Shown here: piece by piece, positions 31,801 through 40,800 of the stretch
How the letters are laid out: each line of letters begins with the position of its first letter
Numbering within the stretch: the stretch's first letter is position 1
Assembly: GCF_963678635.1 (NCBI RefSeq)
Contig: NC_087062.1
Coordinates: 15,551,789-15,615,788, forward strand
From: Symsagittifera roscoffensis
Taxonomy: Eukaryota; Xenacoelomorpha; Acoela; Convolutidae
Direction: 5' to 3'
Length of the DNA stretch: 64,000 nucleotides
Notes under the pieces: model-generated
What the model was told of the DNA's origin: nothing
The model's database searches: none
What the model saw: only the letters and a program-made list of their open reading frames with translations
Program-made: the position numbers and the translations under genes

Positions 31801-34800
31801 TTCACAGCTTGAGCAAAACTTTCTTCTGAAGAAATTCTCAAGAAAAACTACAGAGAGCAAAAGTCACTCGAGGAGAGCTTTTACTGCAAACTACGCAGTA
31901 ATGAGAAAAAATCTATGCAATTTTTTTTGAAATGTAATTTTCACTATTAACCTTCCAGGCTCATTTTTTTTCAGCAAACGGCATATTACTTAAAAAATCA
32001 AATTGGAAAAAAATCATTTTTGAAGCAGAAAATTTAGACATTACTTGTCCTCATAATTTGTTTTTAGTCCTAACATCAAAACCAAAAGTCAATTAAAAAG
32101 CATACATTAAATTTTTTTCATTATTTCTCTATTGTTTCTTAGTCTAAAAAATTGGAATATAATCTGTATATAATCTAAGTAAGTGAGTACACAAAAAATT
32201 TGTTGAAAATTGATTGAAGTCGATTTAAATCGATTTTATTGTTACTCGCGGGAAAATGAAACCAAAAAAACTGACAAAAAAGGATTCGAAGTGATTTAAA
32301 ATGGATTGAATTTGATTCTTAAAACCACATTTTGTATCAATTTAAGTTGATTTTAAATCGATTCACGTCGATCGATTTTTTAAAAATCTTTCTGCAACAT
32401 TATCCATATAAAATCTTTTGCAATCCATTTTTGTCAGTACGGGAATGCATTAAAAATCGACGATAAAACAAACAAAGCAGAAATCAATTTAATCTATATT
32501 AATCGATTATAGTAGATCATATTGGATTATAACGGATTATAATAGATTTTAATAGATAATAAAAAATTCTTATGAGTAAGAGCCTGGATTTTCCAAAACC
32601 TTGAAATCTAGTATTCAAAACTTGAATGTTGGAATCGCCAAATTATAATGTCAATTTTTTTGGCCGCGAAAATTGATTATAATCGTTTATTGCCCATGAA
32701 ACCTCATTGCGGGTAGTTTTTTATGCACTCTAGAGTAGCAATCTTTATTATATGATATCAATAAACAGTTACCTTGTTAAAGTTACTCTTTTTGTGAACT
32801 TTGTTGTGGAAATTTGATAGATCCAATACAGAGTTTTGCCGTTCCCTGAAACCTGAACTTGTCAAATTAGGAGAGATCAATGCTTCGGAAGGGGGACTCC
32901 AGTTCGGTGGGAGTGGAGGTGGAGCCCCCATTAGGGACAAGGAGAGTGGTATGATACTGACTGGTGTAGGGGGTCGCTTCCAGAAGGACTACTTTGTAAG
33001 TCGACGTTTGCTGGTAATAATTCACATTAAGTTTCACAACAGCCAACTTCACTTTCACGCTGGCTGAAAAATAGCTTACATATATGTGAAAGTCGTATAA
33101 ATTGCACCTATTTTTCAAGAAAACTTAAAGAAATAAAAAACAATTTTTTATTGTAAATTTTCATCCTTTTGGTGGGGGGGGGGGGGGGGAGTAGTGACAG
33201 AATAGAGAGGGGAGTTTCGAGAGAATTTTTCGAGAGAGTATCTGTGGCAGTTTCGAGAGAATTTTTTAAAATTCAATTGAAAATTATTATGGGAGGATGA
33301 GAAGAAAACGTATAGTTTCCGCACAGGACTACTTAGAGCTTCCAATGCCGTTGTATTGTTACTTGTAAGGTTGTAGAACACAAAAGTGGTTCCTTCACTG
33401 AATTTTCATTTTTGACTCCAAAAAACGCCAAGAGACTTTCACTCGAAATATGTTACTTTTCAAAAAATGCAGCTGAATTTAATAAAGCAATTTGGGAGAA
33501 AAAGGTAGCTGATTTGACCCCATGAAGCAACTTAATCATAAACCGATTGGAATTGAGACAAAAAAAAACACAATCCAACACCTGTCATTTCTGATTATTG
33601 GAAAAAAATTACCATTTTTGTAGACCACCCTACCCTCACAAAAATTATCTCTAGATCAAGGCGAAGCAAAGCGAGCAGAAGAAATTTTGAGGCGGTAAAA
33701 CAGTTTATAACCGTTTATGTGCACTCATCAGCGGTGGTGAAGTGGTTAGGGGAGCGGTGGTGAAGTGGTTACGTCTCCGCATCTCAATCGAAAGGTCGGA
33801 TGTTCGAGGCCCACCATGATCCGTACTCGTTGCTTGAGGGTGAAGCAACATAACCCAGCCCAGAAAAATAAACAAAAAAATTGCATGTAGCTCTTAAACA
33901 GGGGCACAACAGCGGTTCGCCGTGATGAGCTGTACAGCTCTTGTGTTGGTCCTTTCCCCCGTGGATAAAATGGTCTTAAACTCTTAAAAATAAAAAGTAA
34001 AATGTATTTTTTTTGCAAAAACAAATCGAAGCTTTTTTTGTTTTTAAAATCACTTCTTTGAGGTACCTCTCTTCTCTACATCAGAAAAGTTAAACTTTTG
34101 AATGAAAAGAAGCTGACTAAAGTATTTCAAATGAGTTGATCCTATACTTTTGTTTAATAATTAACACAGAGTTGACTCATATCTTTGACTAAACCAAAAA
34201 TTAATATTTAAAATTTAAGACATTTAACGAACTTAACAAAATTTTCGAGCCATATTCCTTGCAATTCGAATGATAATTGCTAAGGTTCTAAAATAACAAG
34301 ATTTTTAAGTCAATTTGATATTTGTTTTTGTTACTTAAAATTGGTACTTATTTTTTTTATCCGCTGGCCTAACCAATCATTTTTTGATGAAAGCTAAAGG
34401 AGCACGCAAAATAGCAGGTCAACAGTGCCATGCTTAAAGTGAACACTTTTCCATTGCCCTAAAGCAGTCTGAACATTCTGGGCGTCGCCCTGTTATGAGC
34501 AATTTTGTTTACATTTAAGCTTTATTATATTCTCTGCAACCCTACGGTTGCGTTTAGCTTGCGTTAAAAAATCATTATTGTTTCAACTTTTTTCGGTTGC
34601 TTGTGCTTGGGGTAGTTTTTTTTCTCCAGACAAATATCTGTGGCAGTTTTGAGGGAATTTTTTAAAATTCAATTGAAAATTATTATGGGAGGATGAGAAG
34701 AAAACGTATAGTTTCCGCACAGGACTACTTAGAGCTTCCAATGCCGTTGTATTGTTACTTGTAAGGTTGTAGAACACAAAAGTGGTTCCTTCACTGAATT

Positions 34801-37800
34801 TTCATTTTTGACTCCAAAAAACGCCAAGAGACTTTCACTCGAAATATGTTACTTTTCAAAAAATGCAGCTGAATTTAATAAAGCAATTTGGGAGAAAAAG
34901 GTAGCTGATTTGACCCCATGAAGCAACTTAATCATAAACCGATTGGAATTGAGACAAAAAAAACACAATCCAACACCTGTCATTTCTGATTATTGGAAAA
35001 AAAATACCATTTTTGTAGACCACCCTACCCTCACAAAAACTATTTCTAGATCAAGGCGAAGCAAAGCGAGCAGAAGAAATTTTGAGGCGGTAAAACAGTT
35101 TATAACCGTTTATGTGCACTCATCAGCGGTGGTGAAGTGGTTAGGGGAGCGGTGGTGAAGTGGTTACGTCTCCGCATCTCAATCGAAAGGTCGGATGTTC
35201 GAGGCCCACCATGATCCGTACTCGTTGCTTGAGGGTGAAGCAACATAACCCAGCCCAGAAAAATAACCAAAAAAATTGCATGTAGCTCTTAAACAGGGGC
35301 ACAACAGCGGTTCGCCGTGATGAGCTGTACAGCTCTTGTGTTGGTCCTTTCCCCCGTGGATAAAATGGTCTTAAACTCTTAAAAATAAAAAGTAAAATGT
35401 ATTTTTTTTTGCAAAAACAAATCGAAGCTTTTTTTGTTTTTAAAATCACTTCTTTGAGGTACCTCTCTTCTCTACATCAGAAAAGGTAAACTTTTGAATG
35501 AAAAGAAGCTGACTAAAATATTTCAAATGAGTTGATCCTATACTTTTGTTTAATAATTAACACAGAGTTGACTCATATCTTTGACTAAACCGAAAATTAA
35601 TATTTAAAATTTAAGACATTTAACGAACTTAACAAAATTTTCGAGCCATATTCCTTGCAATTCGAATGATAATTGCTAAGGTTTTAAAATAACAAGATTT
35701 TTAAGTCAATTTGATATTTATTTTTGTTACTTAAAATTGGTACTTATTTTTTTATCCGCTGGCCTAACCAATCATTTATTGATGAAAGCTAAAGGAGCAC
35801 GCAAAATAGCAGGTCAACAGTGCCATGTTTAAAGTGAACACTTTTCCATTGCCCTAATGCAGTCGGAACATTCTGGGCGTCGCCCTGCTATGAGCAATAT
35901 TGTTTACATTTAAGCTTCATGATATTCTCTGCAACCCTACGGTTGCGTTTAGCTTGCGTTAAAAAATCAATATTGTTTCAACTTTTTTTGATTGCTTGTG
36001 CTTGGGGTAGTTTTTTTTCTCCAGACAAATATCTGTGGCAGTTTCGAGAGAATTTTTTAAAATTCAATTGAAAATTATTATGGGAGGATGAGAAGAAAAC
36101 GTATAGTTTCCGCACAGGACTACTTAGAGCTTCCAATGCCGTTGTATTGTTACTTGTAAGGTTGTAGAACACAAAAGTGGTTCCTTCACTGAATTTTCAT
36201 TTTTGACTCCAAAAAACGCCAAGAGACTTTCACTCGAAATATGTTACTTTTCAAAAAATGCAACTGAATTTAATAAAGCAATTTGGGAGAAAAAGGTAGC
36301 TGATTTGACCCCATGAAGCAACTTAATCATAAACCGATTGGAATTGAGACAAAAAAAAACACAATCCAACACCTGTCATTTCTGATTATTGGAAAAAAAT
36401 TACCATTTTTGTAGACCACCCTACCCTCACAAAAACTATTTCTAGATCAAGGCGAAGCAAAGCGAGCAGAAGAAATTTTGAGGCGGTAAAACAGTTTATA
36501 ACCGTTTATGTGCACTCATCAGCGGTGGTGAAGTGGTTAGGGGAGCAGTGGTGAAGTGGTTACGTCTCCGCATCTCAATCGAAAGGTCGGATGTTCGAGA
36601 ACCACCATGATCCGTACTCGTTGCTTGAGGGTGAAGCAACATAACCCAGCCCAGAAAAATAACCAAAAAAATTGCATGTAGCTCTTAAACAGGGGCACAA
36701 CAGCGGTTCGCAGTGATGAGCTGTACAGCTCTTGTGTTGGTCCTTTCCCCCGTGGATAAAATGGTCTTAAACTCTTAAAAATAAAAAGTAAAATGTATTT
36801 TTTTTGCAAAAACAAATCGAAGCATTTTTTGTTTTTAAAATCACTTCTTTGAGGTACCTCTCGTCTCTACATCCGAAAAGGTAAACTTTTGAATGAAAAG
36901 AAGCTGACTAAAGTATTTCAAATGAGTTGATCCTATACTTTTGTTTAATAATTAACACAGAGTTGACTCATATCTTTGACTAAACCGAAATTTAATATTT
37001 AAAATTTAAGACATTTAACGAACTTAAAAAAATTTTCGAGCCATATTCCTTGCAATTCGAATGATAATTGCTAAGGTTTTAAAATAACAAGATTTTTAAG
37101 TCAATTTGATATTTATTTTTGTTACTTAAAATTGGTACTTATTTTTTTTATCCGCTGGCCTAACCAATCATTTATTGATGAAAGCTAAAGGAGCACGCAA
37201 AATAGCAGGTCAACAGTGCCATGTTTAAAGTGAACACTTTTCCATTGCCCTAAAACAGTCGGAACATTCTGGGCGTCGCCCTGCTATGAGCAATATTGTT
37301 TACATTTAAGCTTTATTATATTCTCTGCAACCCTACGGTTGCGTTTAGCTTGCGATAAAAAATCATTATTGTTCCAACTTTTTTCGATTGCTTGTGCTTG
37401 GGGTAGTTTTTTTTCTGCAGACAAATATCTCTGGCAGTTTTGAGGGAATTTTTTAAAATTCAATTGAAAATTATTTTTGCCTTCAGCTCAAATTTAAAAA
37501 GATATTCCTTCTGTGATTTGTTTCGTAAAGTTATGAAGGTTTAAATATTACCATTTTAGCCAACTTGGGACAATTAACGCGTGATATATTTCGTATGATT
37601 AACTCGTAAGTAAGCGGAGGTTTAGTCCGTCTTAGAATTTATTTCAAATGGAATTATGGTATGCTGTTTGGCTTATTTAAAAATTTTTATATGCAAAATA
37701 TTTCAATTTCTTCTTTACAGAACGTTCGGGGGGATGATTTTCAAAAAACATCAAAAATGTTTTTTGAATTTTTTCTTTTTTTTGAAAAACTTTTGTCATT

Positions 37801-40800
37801 TATTTTAGTTTGAATTAATCCATATAACAAAATTGCAGTCGGAAAACTCATGATTTATCGCTGATACGAGCAGTTTGTTTTTAACTATTGGTAATAACAA
37901 CAGATTCACTCTTTTCAGTTCAGCAAAATCACCGAACGATTTTCTCACTTACCGACATAAAAATTCCGGCAGACATTTTTGGAGCACATTTGCAATTTAA
38001 AATCCTCAAAATAAGAAATTAAGACTTGTTTTTTTTGTTTGTTATAACGTTACCAGCTTTGGTTTTGCGGAAACTCCCGTTTGTCTGTCTGTGCTTTAAA
38101 ATTTTGCTTTGCTGGAATGGTTTGGCCTTGCTTTTTTTGGTTTTCTGCCTCATGTGTTATCGTTTGCACTTCAAAACTTTGATTTGGAAAGTTTTTGTTC
38201 CGACCGATTGAAAACTGGGGAGGGACTTTATATTCAGGTGTGTTTTAGTTTTTTTTCCACGCAAAATCAGGTATCACGAACATCATTGGAATGAGTCAAA
38301 TGATATGCAAAATTGAAGCTCTGCGAGTCATGATTTAAACGACTTTTCCAGTAACGAGACAAAACTGGTTCAAAACTTTTGTTTTTATTTCATTTTTAAG
38401 CAAAAACGCGAACTAGCAGGCTTTCAACAGCTTTCTTATGCTTAGCTTAAGCCCTGAAAAATTCGTTTTACGCGACTAAAATTAGTTTTCTCGGAACAAA
38501 AAACTTCAAAAAAGCGCAAAATTTATCTGCAAAAAAATTTGAAAAAAAAAATAATTTTTTTTATACAGTTTTCATTTGTTTTTCTACTCAGTTTTCTACC
38601 AATTTTTTGTCCATTATACTTATATTACTATTTTGGCAGAAAAAACTGAACTACAATTAAAAAAAAAGTTTTTTCGTAGTTTTTTAAAGACCATGTTTTG
38701 GACCATTTGGTACAACTTGCACAGTAACCGGCGATTTTTTTCATAACTGTAACGTGTGAACGACTGATATCTCAGGCTCATTGGGTATTTAAGTAGGGTA
38801 ACATTTAATCAATTTTTGTCTCAAGCTAATTTGACATTTGCGATGGTGTTTTCAACACTATTTTAGTCAAAACAAATTCCATCCGAGAAATAAATTCGTG
38901 GTTTCCGTCTAACTTTCTGTCGGTCAATTTGCTATCCTGCATTTTTGCGGTATCGCAAATGGTACGAAGCTCCGTATCTTCTCTCGGTCAACTAGAGCCT
39001 TTGCGTTGCGAACAGTTTCGAATGCTGCGGGTTCCGAGCGTTTTTATCAATTTTCAAATACCTGGGAAAAAATTGTTAATCATAAAGCAAATGATCAAAT
39101 AATATTAAAGAAATTTTCGGAAACACGATTTTTACTTTCTATTTAACAGAAAATAAACGATGAGGCAGCTTTGAAACAAAAAGTTCAAAAACAGCAGCAA
39201 GATCGCGAGGACATGAAAAAAATGATAGAGGACAACAGTAGCAGACGCAAGTCGGAACGGTCGGAGGAAGACAAAGTACCCTCGGAAGATCTGGTGGACA
39301 AGATCAGAAAGCTAGACGATTCCAGGAACAGGTCAAGGTCAAGAAACACTTCAGATGTCACACGTGTGGTAAGCGCAAATTTAAAATGAAACCTTTAAGA
39401 GAAAAATGATTTGAATGGAAGATATTTTAATGGCATGTCGAAAAATAAAATACTTAGTTTATATGCGTCTGTGGTTCTCATATACGGTAAATGTAATATT
39501 CGATTTAGCCTTCAAAACTAAGTATTTTTGCTGAAATTTTACGCTTGTGAAATGCAGTCAAAGGCTGTTTCTCTGCATATTTGATACCATTGCAATCATG
39601 TGGAAATGCAGAATCATAAAATTTTTGACACACCTACTGAAATCATTTTTGTTACCTATATTTTGTAAAATACGGCCGCGTTGAAATAGATTTAAATAAT
39701 AATTATAATAAACTGTTTTCAAGCTAACACACCTAATAATTATTGCCTCAAAACCGCATTTACAGTTATTGAACTTTAGCCTGAGAGGTAGCTATGGGAC
39801 CTTCTGGTCCGTTTTCAGATTTCTCTGTCGGAAAAAAAAGTTTTCAAAATTCAGAACGACAAACTGCATATTTTAGAAGATGGATATCCGATACCCAAGT
39901 GACACCTCCGCCAAGGACTATCACGAGAATCTAAGGAGACAACTAGAAGAGCACGACACACAGATACAAAATCACTACAAGCAGTTCAATCAAGTAAGAC
40001 AGTAGAGTGATGTAACATGTCAAGCCTGTTCATGATTGAACAAAACCGAAAGCCAGCCTTGTTGTCAAAGCCCCTCTCCACCCCCCCCCCCCCATTTTTC
40101 AAAACTTTCAATGGATTGTTTTATGTTTCAAATATCTCCTATTAAAGTTTTTTTTCAAGTTATTACTGATTTGATTTTTAAAATTCAAACCTATTTAGAC
40201 TGATCAAATACCAGTTTCTGCCAACGTAAGTAGTCAACTTGAACTTGGTACCTCAGATGATCATTTTTAATATCTGAACTGCTAAATTTTCATCGGAGCA
40301 AGAAAACCGATATCATCAGAAACCAAATTTTCCTGTAACTCATAAATCCCCTTAATCATCCGGTTTCATTATCCTCTTTAAATTTTATCCTCATAATACT
40401 TTCAAATAGTAGTTGAGGCAAAGTGGCTTACGATTTTGTACTATGGCGGAAAAATGACACATTTGGAATAGTTATATTATTAGAATCAAATGGTTTGAAA
40501 AATGTTGTTGGAACATTGTCAATTAACAAAACGCCAAAGCTGCAAAAAGTACATAAATATAAGCCGCCTTTTATTAAAGATTTGGATATCTGAATTTGAC
40601 GATAACTCAGTTTTTTGCCCAACTCGAATCTCAGGTCTATAATTGTGTATCGATCATTGGTTACAGTTGTTTTTGTTGTTGTGGCCCTTATGATTTCCAT
40701 CAAAACATCCTAGGTAGAAGAATCAAATAGATGAGAAGCATGAATTTCTTCCAATCAAATATCTTCTTGAAATTCTGTCAATCAAAACTGTAAATGAATT

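Larger units (their letters stand above)
33239..37474 (+). repeat. 1396-bp tandem array, three units plus a partial fourth
   Basis: The word ATCTGTGGCAG or a variant recurs with periods of 1396, 1395 and 1396 bp (near 33239, 34635, 36030, 37426). Units are nearly identical, so the expansion is recent. Each unit holds one SINE and pieces of MITE-B. The partial fourth unit runs straight into an intact-looking MITE-B (37370-37846). Confidence 0.9.

Noticed and set aside
31800-31930. Possible exon starting after TTTCACAG at about 31807
   Set aside because: The phase does not fit the neighbouring exons and the donor is weak.
33746-36815. Three similar 92-102-codon minus-strand frames
   Set aside because: They are antisense translations of the SINE copies in the tandem array.
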